Numbered from the stretch's first letter, positions 47,164-56,599 are shown. The stretch: DNA of 64,000 nt from Mycobacterium pseudokansasii (GCF_900566075.1 NZ_UPHU01000001.1:2542001-2606000), one strand, 5' to 3'. Made by a program: numbers and translations. Notes: a model not told the origin generated them from the sequence alone.

Positions 47164-48551
47164 GAGCGCTCGCTTCCGATGAGGTGCAGCCCGTGCTTGG
47201 GTCGCAGGGTCAGTGTCGCCTCAAGTTCGACAGGGTAGTGCGGCGCGAGGTCAAAGACAAAGCGCTGACTCATGATTGCCGCGATCAACACCATTTCCAT
47301 CAGGGCGAAGCTCTGTCCGATGCAGATGCGCCGGCCCCCTCCGAACGGCAGATAGGCCGAGCGGGGACGGTCCTTGGCGCCGTTGCCGAGAAACCGTTCG
47401 GGATTGAATTTCTCCGGGTCGGGCCACCAGCGGGGGTCGTGGTGGATGTGGTGGATCGGGATGACGACGGTGGTCCCGCGGCGGATGTGGTGCCCGCTGA
47501 TGACGTCGTCCGCTGCGGCCTTGCGGGCGAGAACCCATACCGAGGAGAAGTAGCGCTGCGATTCCTGCAAGCAGGCCGTCGTCCACGGCAGCTTGCCCAG
47601 GTGGTCGGCGGTCGGCCGGCCGGTCCTCAGCACGTCGTCGACCTCGGCGAGCATCCGGTCGCGGGCATCGGGGTGCAGCGCCATCAGATACCAGAACCAC
47701 GACATGGCGTTCGCGGTGGTTTCGTGGCCGGCGAGCATGAAGGTCAGCGCCTCGTCGCGGACCCGCTGGCGCGGCCAGCTTCCGTCGTCGGCGTGCAGCA
47801 GGACGTTGAGCAGGTCTTCGGAGTGGGTCGGATGGACCAGTCGGTCGTCGATCACCGCGTTGACCGCGGCGTCGAGCGCCAGCGTGATGTCCTGCATCTC
47901 CCGTAACGGCGGCGGCAGGTGGACGCCGGAGAAAGTGCACCAGACCAGCGCGTCGTACACCGGGCGCGGCATCAGCCCCCACAATGCCAGTCGTTCCAAT
48001 TTCTCGGCCCGGCGCAGCCCGCGGGTCGCCAGATCATTCATGCTGTGGACCAGCGGCCCGAAATCCTGGCTGAACAGGGCATTGGCGACCACGCGCAGGG
48101 TCGCCTGGACCATCGTTTCGTGCATGTCGAACGGCGTGGCGGGCACTAGGGTAGCGGTGACGTCTTCGATCGGGTCGATCATCAGGTCGACGAGGCCGTT
48201 GAGGTGACGCCGGGCGAACGTCGGGTTCAGCACGCCGCGGTGCGCGGCCCACGAGTCGCCCTCATCGGTGAGCAGGTTGATGCCGGCCGCCGCGCGGATG
48301 GGCTCGTATTCGTCGGACTTGACGTATTTCAGCCGCGCCTCGTGTAACACGTGGTCGATATAGCCGGGATGCGTGATGGAAACGAAACGTCTTCCAGCAC
48401 AGCGAAATCGGACGATATCGCTGCCGCGCACCCGGCCCAGGAATCCGTCGCCGGCATCGAAGCCGACGGTGAGGGCCTCACGCGTCATCGTCCAGGTGCT
48501 CAGGCGTCTGGCTGGTCTGTTCAAGGGTCGCTCGGCGATCGCACTGGCCAT
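47160..48551 (-). CDS. cyp132: Cytochrome P450 132
   Basis: A 463-residue P450. The I-helix motif AGHETT lies near residue 270, ExxR is ESQR near 330, and the haem loop FGGGRRICIGQ has the thiolate ligand Cys410. The sequence follows H37Rv Cyp132 (Rv1394c) through its length. It resembles fatty-acid hydroxylases of the CYP4 type; the substrate is unproven. The ATG at 48551 is favoured over the upstream in-frame start at 48602 because TACCGT (48558-48563) ends 6 nt before it. It is divergent from its regulator gene and coupled to the monooxygenase gene. Confidence 0.92.
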   Translation of the reverse strand: MASAIAERPLNRPARRLSTWTMTREALTVGFDAGDGFLGRVRGSDIVRFRCAGRRFVSITHPGYIDHVLHEARLKYVKSDEYEPIRAAAGINLLTDEGDSWAAHRGVLNPTFARRHLNGLVDLMIDPIEDVTATLVPATPFDMHETMVQATLRVVANALFSQDFGPLVHSMNDLATRGLRRAEKLERLALWGLMPRPVYDALVWCTFSGVHLPPPLREMQDITLALDAAVNAVIDDRLVHPTHSEDLLNVLLHADDGSWPRQRVRDEALTFMLAGHETTANAMSWFWYLMALHPDARDRMLAEVDDVLRTGRPTADHLGKLPWTTACLQESQRYFSSVWVLARKAAADDVISGHHIRRGTTVVIPIHHIHHDPRWWPDPEKFNPERFLGNGAKDRPRSAYLPFGGGRRICIGQSFALMEMVLIAAIMSQRFVFDLAPHYPVELEATLTLRPKHGLHLIGSERS

Positions 48552-48557
48552 GGGGTC

Positions 48558-48563
48558 ACGGTA
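48558..48563 (-). promoter_or_regulatory. -10 hexamer TACCGT, leaderless promoter of cyp132
   Basis: On the minus strand TACCGT ends 6 nt before the cyp132 ATG. The region 48552-48625 is shared with the divergent AraC-type regulator, which in H37Rv controls cyp132 from this spot. Confidence 0.5.
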
Positions 48564-48625
48564 TGGGCGACGTCGGCCGCCGGTAATGAGACTATGGGAC
48601 AAAGAGTTGGGAATTGAGGACAGTC

Positions 48626-49654
48626 ATGGGACACGTGCAAGCCGAGGTGAGTCACGGGATCTATGCGACCCGGGTGCTGTGCGAGGTGGCTAACGAGCGC
48701 GGGGTGCCCACCAGCGATGTGCTTGCTGGCACCGCGATCCAGCCGGCGGATCTCGATGATCCCGATGCCGTCATCAGTGCCGGCGACGAGATCCTTGCCG
48801 TCCGCCGATTGCTGGCCCGGCTGCCGGACCATGCGGGGATCGGGGTCGACGTGGGCAGCCGGTTCACGCTCACCCATTTGGGACTGTTCGGGTTTGCGGT
48901 GATGTCTTGTGCCACTTTGCGCGAACTCTTCAGCATCGCGATGCGCTACTTCGCGCTGACGATGTTGCACATCGACGTCCGGTTGTTCGAAACGGCCGGA
49001 GACTGTTTACTCGAGCTGGACGCCGGTCACTTGCCGGCCGACGTGCGGCGGTTTTTCATCGAACGCGATATCGCCGGAATCCTCTCCACCACAACAAGTT
49101 TCGCATTGCCAGTGGCGGCCAAGTATGCCGAGCAGGTGTCGGCGGAAGTGGCGGTCGACGAGCGGTTGCTGCGGCCGCTGCTCGAACTGGTGCCGATTCA
49201 TCACGTCGCATTCGGCCGGGCCCACAACCGGTTGCATTTCCCGCGCGCCATGTTCGACGAGCCGTTGCCGCAGGCAGATCGGCATACCCTGGAAATGTGT
49301 ATGGCGCAGTGTGACGTGCTGATGCAGCGCAATGAGCAACGCCGGGGCATCACTGCGCTGGTGCGCACCAAGCTGTTTCGTGATTCCGGACTGTTTCCGA
49401 CGCTGCCCGACGTCGCGGCCGGGCTTGGCGTGCACCCGCGCACACTGCGGCGCCGGCTTGCCGAGGAAGGCACGTCTTTTCGCGCCTTGCTGAACGAGGC
49501 GCGGTCCACCGTTGCCGTCGATTTGTTGTGCAATGTCGGCCTGACCACCGAAGAGGTATCCAGGCGGCTGGGCTATACCGAGGTCTCGACGTTCTCGCAC
49601 GCCTTCAAACGGTGGTACGGCGTGGCACCCAGCGCGTATCCACAGCGAAACTAG
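48626..49654 (+). CDS. AraC-family regulator (Rv1395 homologue)
   Basis: A 342-residue regulator. The N-terminal 230 residues are an Arabinose_bd-type ligand domain and the C-terminal 100 residues a double helix-turn-helix, including [28 protein letters not shown] and [22 protein letters not shown]. The H37Rv homologue Rv1395 is reported to activate cyp132 and repress itself. GAGGA 5 nt before the ATG at 48626 decides the start here; the H37Rv protein would start at the in-frame GTG at 48647. The downstream vapBC10 and PE_PGRS25 genes of H37Rv are missing. Confidence 0.88.
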   Translation: MGHVQAEVSHGIYATRVLCEVANERGVPTSDVLAGTAIQPADLDDPDAVISAGDEILAVRRLLARLPDHAGIGVDVGSRFTLTHLGLFGFAVMSCATLRELFSIAMRYFALTMLHIDVRLFETAGDCLLELDAGHLPADVRRFFIERDIAGILSTTTSFALPVAAKYAEQVSAEVAVDERLLRPLLELVPIHHVAFGRAHNRLHFPRAMFDEPLPQADRHTLEMCMAQCDVLMQRNEQRRGITALVRTKLFRDSGLFPTLPDVAAGLGVHPRTLRRRLAEEGTSFRALLNEARSTVAVDLLCNVGLTTEEVSRRLGYTEVSTFSHAFKRWYGVAPSAYPQRN

Positions 49655-49664
49655 GAAGCGGCAG

Positions 49665-50366
49665 CTAAGCGCGCAACGCCTGCTTCAGCGCAGCCAGCCC
49701 GCGGCTGGCGGCCTCGGCCGCGGCGGGCACCACCAGCGCAAATTGACATAGCCGTGCACCATGTTCAGCTCGTTGCACCATTGCGCGGCAACACCGGCGG
49801 CGTTCAGCAACTCGGCATATCGGGCACCGTGGTCGCGCAGCGGATCGTGTGCGGCGGTACGGACAAACGCCGGGGGCAGGCCGGACAAGTCGCCGTTGGC
49901 CGGGGCCGGGGTGGCCGGCAGCGTGATGTGGTCGCTGAGGTCGGGCTCCGGCACGTACCACGACAGGAACGCTTCGATGACCTCCGTGTCCAGGATGGGT
50001 GCTGCGGCGTTCTCGGTGAACGACGGCAACGTCAGGTCGCCGATACACGACGGCTACCACAGCAACTGGTAGACCAGCTCCGGTCCGCCGTTGTCGCGGG
50101 CCAGCTGCGCCATGATCGCCGAGATATTGCCGCCGGCCGAATCACCGGCTACGGCAATCCGCTTGGGGTCGCCGCCGAGTTCTTCGGCGTGTTCGCCGAC
50201 CCAGCGCAGGGCCGCCCGGCTGTCCTCGATCCCGGCCGGGTGGGGATGCTCGGGGGCCAGCCGGTAGTCGACGGACACCACGATGGCGTCGGCGCCGACG
50301 GCATGCGCGCGGGCGACGTGGTCATGGGCGTCCACACTGCCGAGCGACCAGCACGTACCGTCGCAG
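49665..50366 (-). pseudogene. lipH: Lipase/esterase LipH, decayed
   Basis: This is a HSL-family carboxylesterase gene (Rv1399c) broken in three ways. The first about 80 residues, including most of the HGGG oxyanion motif, are gone: the frame starts within CWSLGSVDAHDHV. A TAG replaces the Tyr codon of the LLWYP segment near 50057. A frameshift near 49735 separates NMVHGYVN from the true C-terminus LVVPAAAEAASRGLAALKQALRA. GDSAGG with the catalytic Ser and the DPLRD Asp motif remain readable. It lies just downstream of intact lipI. Confidence 0.85.
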
Positions 50367-51332
50367 CTACCCGTGCAGCGCCTCGCGCAACGCCGTCAGC
50401 CCGCGATCCATCGCGGCGGTGGCCGCCGGCACCACACCGGCGTAGCCCACGTAGCCGTGCACCATCGTCTCGGCGTTGTGCACCTCGACGGGCACGCCGG
50501 CGGCGCTGAGCAGCTCGCCATAGCGGATGCCGTCGTCGCGCAGCGGGTCGTATCCGGCGACGCCGATGTAGGCCGGCGGCAGGCCGGCCAGGTCCTCCGC
50601 CCGGCCCGGCGCCATTCCCGCCGGCGGGTCAGACAAGTCGATTCCGCCTGCGTACCAACGAGAGAACGCGGCCACCGCCTTGGCGTCCAGGATCTGCGCG
50701 GTGGCGTTCTCGGTGAACGACGGCAGCGACTGATCCCACATCGTGGAGGGATACCACAACAGCTGGAAAGCCAGGTTCGGTCCGGCATTGTCACGAGCTT
50801 GCTGCGCCATCACCGCTGCGATGGTGCCACCCGCCGAATCCCCGGCGACTGCCAACCGGGTGCTGTCGGCCTCGATGTCGGCAGCCCGTTCGGCGGCCCA
50901 TAACATTGCGGCCCAGGCGTCTTCGATCGCGGCAGGATAGGGATGCTCCGGCGCCAGCCGGTAGTCGACCGACACGATCACCGCGCCGGCGCCCACGGCA
51001 TGGTGACGGCAGGTGCCGTCATGGGTGTCGAGATCGCCCATCACGAAACCGCCACCGTGGAAGTACAGCACCACCGGCGGGGGACCGACTTGAGCGGAAT
51101 CACTTGGTGGCCAATAGATCCGGATGCCGATACCGCCGGCTGGCCCGTCGATCGACCGGTCTTCGACGCGTAGGTCGGGGTGGACCGGCCGGCGCGGCAA
51201 ATCGCGCATCCGCTGACGCACGGCGTCGATTCCGTCATCGGTTGATAGCCGAAAGGGAACCGCATCCAGTACCTTCAGCAGGATGGAGTCGAGAGCGGGT
51301 CGTTCGTCGGCGGTCTGGTCCAAGCTGGGCAT
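50367..51332 (-). CDS. lipI: Lipase/esterase LipI
   Basis: A 321-residue hormone-sensitive-lipase-type esterase (Rv1400c homologue, 320 residues in H37Rv as I recall). The oxyanion motif [10 protein letters not shown] is near residue 92, the nucleophile Ser is in VAGDSAGG (about residue 166), Asp in GYDPLRDDG and His in MVHGYVG. It hydrolyses short-chain esters. A TACGGT hexamer (51339-51344, minus strand) ends 6 nt before the ATG, so the mRNA is probably leaderless. The start codon overlaps the possible start of the divergent gene. Confidence 0.9.
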   Translation of the reverse strand: MPSLDQTADERPALDSILLKVLDAVPFRLSTDDGIDAVRQRMRDLPRRPVHPDLRVEDRSIDGPAGGIGIRIYWPPSDSAQVGPPPVVLYFHGGGFVMGDLDTHDGTCRHHAVGAGAVIVSVDYRLAPEHPYPAAIEDAWAAMLWAAERAADIEADSTRLAVAGDSAGGTIAAVMAQQARDNAGPNLAFQLLWYPSTMWDQSLPSFTENATAQILDAKAVAAFSRWYAGGIDLSDPPAGMAPGRAEDLAGLPPAYIGVAGYDPLRDDGIRYGELLSAAGVPVEVHNAETMVHGYVGYAGVVPAATAAMDRGLTALREALHG

Positions 51333-52068
51333 GCAGGTACCGTACGCATCGCGTCTGGTGGCCGGTGCTTGGGTGGTGGCCGGGTGGGCGGGTCTGGCTT
51401 ACGGCGTGTACTTGACCGTGATCGCGATGAGCCGTCCGCCGGGCACCGGATTGACCGGACATTGGATCCTGCAGCCGCCGTTCAAGGCGTCGATGGCGGT
51501 GCTGCTGGCTCTGGCGGCGGTTGCGCACCCGATCGCGCGTGAGCGACGGTGGCTGGTGCCGGCGTTGCTGTTCTCGGCCGCCGGTGACTGGCTGTTGGCG
51601 ATCCCGTGGTGGACGCAGTCATTCGTTTTCGGGCTTGGCTCATTCCTGTTGGCGCACCTGTGTTTTCTGGGCGCAATGCTGCCCCTGGCGCTCGGGCGGG
51701 TCCCGTCGCGTGCGCGCCTGGTCCCGGTGGTGCTGATGTGTGTGGGGGCGATATCGCTGTTGGTCTGGTTCTGGCCGCACCTGGGCCAGGAGAAGCTGAC
51801 GGTTCCGGTGACCGTGTACATCCTGGCGCTGACGGCGATGGTGTGCACCGCTTTTCTGGCTCGCCTTCCGACGATCTGGACGGCCGTCGGGGCGCTGAGT
51901 TTCGCGGTATCGGATTCGATGATCGCGATCAGCCGATTCATCTTGGGCAACGAAGCGCTGGCGGTCCCCATCTGGTGGTCGTACGCCGCCGCGGAAATCC
52001 TGATCACCGCCGGGTTCTTCTTCGGGCGGGAAATCCCGGCCGGCGCTGCTGAGCCCACAGACCGCTAG
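51331..52068 (+). CDS. YhhN/TMEM86-type membrane protein, lysoplasmalogenase-like (Rv1401 homologue)
   Basis: A polytopic protein of up to 245 residues with about seven to eight transmembrane helices. It has the family pattern [13 protein letters not shown] (first conserved Asp) and [17 protein letters not shown] (second conserved Asp), which in lysoplasmalogenases line the active site. Relatives hydrolyse the vinyl-ether bond of lysoplasmalogens; the mycobacterial substrate is unknown. The ATG at 51331 overlaps the lipI start, so a GTG at 51358, downstream of the shared -10 sequence, is an alternative that would give 236 residues. Confidence 0.72.
   Translation: MQVPYASRLVAGAWVVAGWAGLAYGVYLTVIAMSRPPGTGLTGHWILQPPFKASMAVLLALAAVAHPIARERRWLVPALLFSAAGDWLLAIPWWTQSFVFGLGSFLLAHLCFLGAMLPLALGRVPSRARLVPVVLMCVGAISLLVWFWPHLGQEKLTVPVTVYILALTAMVCTAFLARLPTIWTAVGALSFAVSDSMIAISRFILGNEALAVPIWWSYAAAEILITAGFFFGREIPAGAAEPTDR
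51338..51344. promoter_or_regulatory. Overlapping divergent -10 hexamers of lipI and the lysoplasmalogenase-like gene
   Basis: Within GGTACCGTACG the plus strand reads TACCGT (51338-51343) and the minus strand TACGGT (51344-51339). The minus one suits lipI at 6 nt. The plus one would start transcription near 51350. Only one polymerase could occupy the site at a time. Confidence 0.4.
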
Positions 52069-52117
52069 CCGACTGCTCCAGAGGCGCCAACCAGCGAGAA
52101 AAAGGTTGTCCGGCAAC

Positions 52118-54136
52118 ATGTCTCGCGGCTCGGACGGTACCCCCATCCAGGTCGAGCCGATCGCTCGGATCCTGCCGATGCTGTCGGTACCGCATCTGGA
52201 TCGCGAATTCGACTATTTGGTGTCTGCCGAGCAGTCCGACGACGCCCAGCCGGGGGTGCGGGTGCGGGTGCGGTTTCATGGTCGGCTGGTCGACGGGTTC
52301 GTGCTGGAGCGCCGCAACGACACCGACCACCAGGGCAAGCTGGGCTGGCTGGATCGGGTGGTGTCGGCCGAACCGGTGCTCACCCCGGAAATCCGCCGGT
52401 TGATCGATGCGGTGGCCGCCCGTTATGCCGGCACCCGGGCCGACGTGTTGCGGCTGGCTATTCCGGCCCGGCACGCGAGGGTGGAACGAGAACCCGGGCT
52501 GATCGCCGACCGGCCCGACGTCGACCCGGTCGATCCGTCGGGCTGGCAGGTGTACGGCCGTGGCGGCCAGTTCCTGGCCGCGCTCGCCCAGGCTCGGGCC
52601 GCGCGCGCGGTCTGGCAGGCGTTGCCGGGGGAGCAGTGGGCGGATCGCTTCGCCGAGGCCGCCGCGCAGACGGTGCGCGCCGGCCGTGCGGTCCTGGGGA
52701 TAGTGCCTGATCAGCGCGATCTGGACGCGTTGTGGCAGGCCGCGACGGCCCGGATCGACGAGTCCAGCGTGGTGTCGCTGTCGGCCGGCCTGGGACCGGC
52801 CGCCCGCTATCGCAGGTGGCTGGCCGCGTTGCGGGGCAGTGCCCGGCTGGTGATCGGCACCCGGAGCGCGGTGTTCGCGCCGCTGAGTGACCTGGGGCTG
52901 GTCATGGTCTGGGCTGACGGCGACGACAGCCTGGCCGAGCCGCGGGCGCCTTACCCCCATGCTCGGGAGGTGGCGATGCTGCGTGCCCATCAGGCCCGAT
53001 GCGCGGCGCTGATCGGCGGCTACGCGCGAACCGCCGAAGCCCACGCGCTGGTGCGCAGCGGCTGGGCCCACGACATCGTCGCGGCCCGGCCGGTGGTGCG
53101 GGCCCGCAGTCCGCGCGTCGTCGCCCTCGATGACAGCGGGTACGCAGAGGAACGCGACCCGGCCGCTCGCACTGCCCGACTGCCGTCCGTTGCTTTGCGA
53201 GCCGCCCGCTCGGCACTGGCGGCCGCGGCGCCGGTCCTGGTTCAGGTGCCCCGCCGCGGCTATGTACCGTCGCTAGCCTGCGGTCGCTGCCGGGCGATCA
53301 CCCGCTGCCGGCACTGCACCGGTCCGTTGTCGTTGCAGGAGCGGGGCGGCCCGGGCGCGGTGTGCCGCTGGTGCGGTCGCGCCGAGCCGGCGCTGCGCTG
53401 CGCGCGTTGCGGATCGGATGCGGTGCGTGCCGTGGTGGTCGGGGCCCGGCGCACCGCCGAAGAGCTCGGCCGGGCGTTCCCGGGTATGGCGGTGATCACC
53501 TCGTCGGGCGATGCCGTCGTCCCCGAGGTCGCCGCCCGCCCGGCGTTGGTGGTCGCGACCCCCGGAGCCGAACCCCAGGCGTCCGGCGGATACGGGGCGG
53601 CGCTGCTGCTGGACACCTGGGCGCTGCTGGGGCGACAGGACCTGCGCGCCGCCGAGGACGCGCTGTGGCGCTGGATGGCGGCCGCGGCGCTGGTGCGGTC
53701 GCGGGCTGACGGCGGCGTGGTGATGGTGATCGCCGACTCAGCCATCCCGACGGTGCAATCCCTGATTCGCTGGGACCCGGTGGGCCACGCCGAGGCCGAG
53801 CTGAAGGCCCGCAGCGAAGTGGGGCTGCCGCCGAGCGTGCACATCGCAGCTCTCGACGGCACCGCCGCGGCGGTCACGGCGTTGCTTGACCAGGCCGGGC
53901 TGCCCGACCCCGAACGCTTCCAAGCCGAGTTGCTCGGCCCGGTCGATCTGCCGCCAGGCGTGCGCCGACCGGCCGGCATCCCCGCCGGAGCGCCCGTCAC
54001 CAGGATGCTGGTGCGGGTGCGCCGCGAGCACGGCCTGGAACTGGCAGCCTGCCTGCGGCGCGCGGTCTCGGTGCTCAGCACACGTCAAACCCACGAGCCG
54101 GTGCGGGTGCAGATCGACCCGCTGCATATCGGTTAG
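52118..54136 (+). CDS. priA: PriA-like primosomal protein lacking helicase motifs
   Basis: About 672 residues with the PriA domain order: 3'BD domain (MLSVPHLDREFDYLV near the start), winged helix, a degenerate helicase core, zinc-binding Cys clusters (CGRCRAITRCRHC and CRWCGRAEPALRCARCG) and the C-terminal domain ending VRVQIDPLHIG. In place of the Walker A GSGKT there is WQALPGEQWADRF, and the DEEH box is VWADGDDS, so ATP hydrolysis is not expected. This is the usual mycobacterial form; it may load replisome parts without unwinding. A TTG at 52106 is an alternative start. Confidence 0.88.
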   Translation: MSRGSDGTPIQVEPIARILPMLSVPHLDREFDYLVSAEQSDDAQPGVRVRVRFHGRLVDGFVLERRNDTDHQGKLGWLDRVVSAEPVLTPEIRRLIDAVAARYAGTRADVLRLAIPARHARVEREPGLIADRPDVDPVDPSGWQVYGRGGQFLAALAQARAARAVWQALPGEQWADRFAEAAAQTVRAGRAVLGIVPDQRDLDALWQAATARIDESSVVSLSAGLGPAARYRRWLAALRGSARLVIGTRSAVFAPLSDLGLVMVWADGDDSLAEPRAPYPHAREVAMLRAHQARCAALIGGYARTAEAHALVRSGWAHDIVAARPVVRARSPRVVALDDSGYAEERDPAARTARLPSVALRAARSALAAAAPVLVQVPRRGYVPSLACGRCRAITRCRHCTGPLSLQERGGPGAVCRWCGRAEPALRCARCGSDAVRAVVVGARRTAEELGRAFPGMAVITSSGDAVVPEVAARPALVVATPGAEPQASGGYGAALLLDTWALLGRQDLRAAEDALWRWMAAAALVRSRADGGVVMVIADSAIPTVQSLIRWDPVGHAEAELKARSEVGLPPSVHIAALDGTAAAVTALLDQAGLPDPERFQAELLGPVDLPPGVRRPAGIPAGAPVTRMLVRVRREHGLELAACLRRAVSVLSTRQTHEPVRVQIDPLHIG

Positions 54137-54139
54137 CTC

Positions 54140-54158
54140 CGGGTTGCCGGCCAACCCG
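54140..54158. terminator. Hairpin between priA and the convergent methyltransferase gene
   Basis: CGGGTTG (54140-54146) and CAACCCG (54152-54158) are perfect complements with a 5-nt loop, 3 nt after the priA stop and 3 nt before the end of the opposite gene. Confidence 0.55.
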
Positions 54159-54161
54159 CTG

Positions 54162-54986
54162 TCACCGCTTCCGCGCGGTGAAAATCAGGTATTCCCACTC
54201 CATCACGCCGTCGGTGAAGTATTCGCGGCTGAGCTCGCTGAGTTCGGCGTCCAGCTTCGCGACGCGCTCGCTGTCGCGGCCGATGTTGCGGTAGGCGTTG
54301 ATCGCCGGCCCGTAGCACTGTTTGAAGTACTCGACGCACTCGTCAGGACGGTCGAACCGGTCCACGCTCAGCGATCCGCGCTGCGTGCGCGTGTCGCAGA
54401 CATGGTCCTTGAACAGGTCGCTGATATAGTCTTCGCGGCCCCACCACACTTCCGGAGGCGCCCCTTGCGGCAGTGTCGGCCGGTACGGCCTGATAGTGGA
54501 GAGCAATTGGCCGTAAAAGCCGTCCGGTGTCCAGCTGAGAACACTGATTTTGCCGCCGCGCCGGCAAACCCGGGCCAGTTCGTCGGCCGTGCGCTGCTGC
54601 CGCGGGGCGAACATCGCCCCAATCGTCGAGAGCACTACGTCGAATTCGCCGAAGCCGAACGGCAAGGCTTCCGCGTTGGCTTCGCGCCAGCCAAGTTTCA
54701 GCCCCGCCACCGCCGCACGCTGCTGAGCACGGCGCAGCAACTCCGGGGTCAGGTCGCTGGCGACGACGTGGGCACCCGCCAGGGCTGCGGCGATCGCGGC
54801 GTTCCCGGTGCCCGCGGCAACATCCAGCACGCGATCGCCGGGACGAATACCGCTGGCCGAGACCAGGATTGGGCCGAGGGGCGCCAACAACTCGGCTGCC
54901 ATCGCGGGGTAGTCGCCCAGTGCCCACATGTCCCGGTGAGTGGTGGCCGGTGCCTGGCGTTCGCTGACCGGGGTGTCATGCGCCAT
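54162..54986 (-). CDS. SAM-dependent methyltransferase (Rv1403c homologue)
   Basis: A 274-residue class I methyltransferase of the UbiE/COQ5-like group. Motif I is VLDVAAGTGNAAIAAA (about residues 53-68), with SDLTPELLRRAQ and VLSTIGAMFAP as later motifs. The ATG at 54986 has GGAGG close upstream and gives the H37Rv length; a start at 55016 adds 10 residues. It is paralogous to the gene at 55775, with which it flanks a MarR regulator. In H37Rv the MarR Rv1404 is reported to repress both. The substrate is unknown. Confidence 0.85.
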   Translation of the reverse strand: MAHDTPVSERQAPATTHRDMWALGDYPAMAAELLAPLGPILVSASGIRPGDRVLDVAAGTGNAAIAAALAGAHVVASDLTPELLRRAQQRAAVAGLKLGWREANAEALPFGFGEFDVVLSTIGAMFAPRQQRTADELARVCRRGGKISVLSWTPDGFYGQLLSTIRPYRPTLPQGAPPEVWWGREDYISDLFKDHVCDTRTQRGSLSVDRFDRPDECVEYFKQCYGPAINAYRNIGRDSERVAKLDAELSELSREYFTDGVMEWEYLIFTARKR

Positions 54987-55016
54987 CGGACCTCCTGCCG
55001 ACCGTGGATAGCTCAC

Positions 55017-55218
55017 AGAGCGACGTCGTCCAGAGCGACGTCGTCGTGGCGGCGGGCTGGAGGTTTCGGCAGCCGAATCCGATCATGCCCGGAAGAAAAT
55101 ATATATCTGGTCAATAATCCATGTCTACGACTATCGGACGCTGTTAGACTTCATTTTGCTGCAGCCCGTGTAAGCGCGACGACGAAGTTGACGACCCGGT
55201 GGACCGGGGAAGGGGGCC
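55017..55218. promoter_or_regulatory. AT-rich divergent promoter region of the Rv1403c and Rv1404 homologues
   Basis: The stretch around 55095-55150 (AGAAAATATATATCTGGTCAATAATCC and on) is far more AT-rich than its surroundings and lies between the divergent methyltransferase and MarR genes. It is a likely operator region for the MarR protein. A direct repeat of GAGCGACGTCGTC lies at about 55017-55046. Confidence 0.4.
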
Positions 55219-55221
55219 ATG

Positions 55222-55704
55222 ATGTCCACGGAGAACGCGACGGCAGCTGAGGAGTCGGTGGATGCGATCACCGATTCGCTACTGACGGCGTCCCGGTTGC
55301 TGGTAGCCATCTCGGCTCATTCCATCGCACAGATCGATGAGACGATCACCATCCCGCAGTTCCGGACCTTGGTCATTCTGTCCAATCGAGGTCCGATCAA
55401 CTTGGCCACCCTGGCGACCCTGCTGGGCGTGCAACCGTCGGCGACCGGCCGGATGGTCGACCGGCTGGTCGGCGCGGGGATGATCGACCGTCAGCCGCAC
55501 CCGAACTCCCGGCGCGAACTGCTCGCCGTGCTGACCAAGCGGGGCCGGGATCTGGTTCGCCGGGTCACCGCACTGCGGCGTGCCGAGATCGCCCGCATCG
55601 TGGAGCAGATGCCGCCGGCCGAACGCCACGGGTTGGTGCGTGCCCTGACGGCGTTTACCGCCGCGGGCGGCGAACCCGACGCGCACGTCGACATGGAGTT
55701 GTAG
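55222..55704 (+). CDS. MarR-family regulator (Rv1404 homologue)
   Basis: A 160-residue dimeric winged-helix repressor. The DNA-binding part runs IPQFRTLVILSNRGPINLATLATLLGVQPSATGRMVDRLVGAGMIDRQPHPNSRRELLAVLTKRG, the standard MarR recognition helix and wing. Dimerisation helices lie at both ends. In H37Rv Rv1404 responds to acid and represses the neighbouring methyltransferase genes. The ATG at 55222 (an alternative at 55219) follows AAGGGGG. Confidence 0.9.
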   Translation: MSTENATAAEESVDAITDSLLTASRLLVAISAHSIAQIDETITIPQFRTLVILSNRGPINLATLATLLGVQPSATGRMVDRLVGAGMIDRQPHPNSRRELLAVLTKRGRDLVRRVTALRRAEIARIVEQMPPAERHGLVRALTAFTAAGGEPDAHVDMEL

Positions 55705-55716
55705 CAGGCCGCAGTA

Positions 55717-55762
55717 CCGTGGCGGGCCGGCCGCCCGCCCGGCGGCCGATGGCCCGCCACGG
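55717..55762. terminator. Long perfect hairpin between the MarR gene and the convergent methyltransferase gene
   Basis: CCGTGGCGGGCC (55717-55728) pairs with GGCCCGCCACGG (55751-55762). Inside, GGCCGCC (55729-55735) pairs with GGCGGCC (55741-55747). Together they make a 19-bp stem with a 3-nt bulge and a 5-nt loop. It can serve both convergent genes. Confidence 0.7.
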
Positions 55763-55774
55763 CCGCGAGCCGAC

Positions 55775-56599
55775 TCAGATCTTGACCGCGGTGCCGATCA
55801 AGACCTCCCAATCCATGACGCCGCCGGTCAGATACTCCGCGGCCAGCTCGACCAGCTGGGCGTCGAGTTCGGCGGCCAGTACCGCGTTGTCGCCGATGTT
55901 GGCGTAGGCCTCGATCGTCGGGCCGTAGTGAGTCTTGAAGTAGTCGTGCACGTCCTGAGCGGTGCTGAAACGGGTGACCTTCAACGGCTCGCGACGGGTC
56001 TTGACATCGGTGACTCGATCACCCAGCAGGCCGCGGAAGTAGTTTTCCCGGCCCCACAGGGCCGACGGCGGTAACGCCGCCGACAGGCTCGGCCGGTACG
56101 GCCGGAGGGTGGCCAGCATCCGGCCGAAGAATCCTTCGGGGGTCCAACTGATGACGCCGATGGTTCCGCCCGGCTTGCAGACCCGGACCAACTCGTCGGC
56201 CGAGCACTGGTGATCCGGAGCGAACATGACGCCGATCGCCGAGATCACGGCGTCGAACTCGCCCTCGGCGAACGGCAGGGCTTGCGCGTTGGCTTCCCGG
56301 TACTCGAGGGTCAGTCCCAACTCCGCGGCGCGCGCCTGAGACCGCTGCAACAACTCCGGGGTGAGGTCGGTGGAAACGACGGTGGCGCCGGCCTTGGCCG
56401 CCGGCAGTGAGATGTTGCCGGAACCGGCCGCGACGTCGAGCACCCGCACGCCCGGCCCGATGCCCGCGGCAGCGACCAGGATCGGGCCGAGCGGGGCCAT
56501 CACCTCCTCGGCCATCAGCGCGTAGTCGCCGAGGGCCCACATTGCCCGGTGCGTAGCCGCGAGCGTCGCGTCGTCGCGGATGGGTGTGTCGATAGTCAT
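55775..56599 (-). CDS. SAM-dependent methyltransferase (Rv1405c homologue)
   Basis: A 274-residue paralogue of the gene at 54162, sharing the start of the fold (THRAMWALGDYALMAEE...LGPILV), motif I VLDVAAGSGNISLPAA and the VISAIGVMFAPDHQC segment. The minus-strand ribosome site AAGGAG lies about 5 nt before the ATG. Upstream lies an AT-rich region with CATTAGCAATG (56702-56712). Rv1405c of H37Rv is strongly acid-induced through Rv1404. The substrate is unknown. Confidence 0.87.
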   Translation of the reverse strand: MTIDTPIRDDATLAATHRAMWALGDYALMAEEVMAPLGPILVAAAGIGPGVRVLDVAAGSGNISLPAAKAGATVVSTDLTPELLQRSQARAAELGLTLEYREANAQALPFAEGEFDAVISAIGVMFAPDHQCSADELVRVCKPGGTIGVISWTPEGFFGRMLATLRPYRPSLSAALPPSALWGRENYFRGLLGDRVTDVKTRREPLKVTRFSTAQDVHDYFKTHYGPTIEAYANIGDNAVLAAELDAQLVELAAEYLTGGVMDWEVLIGTAVKI

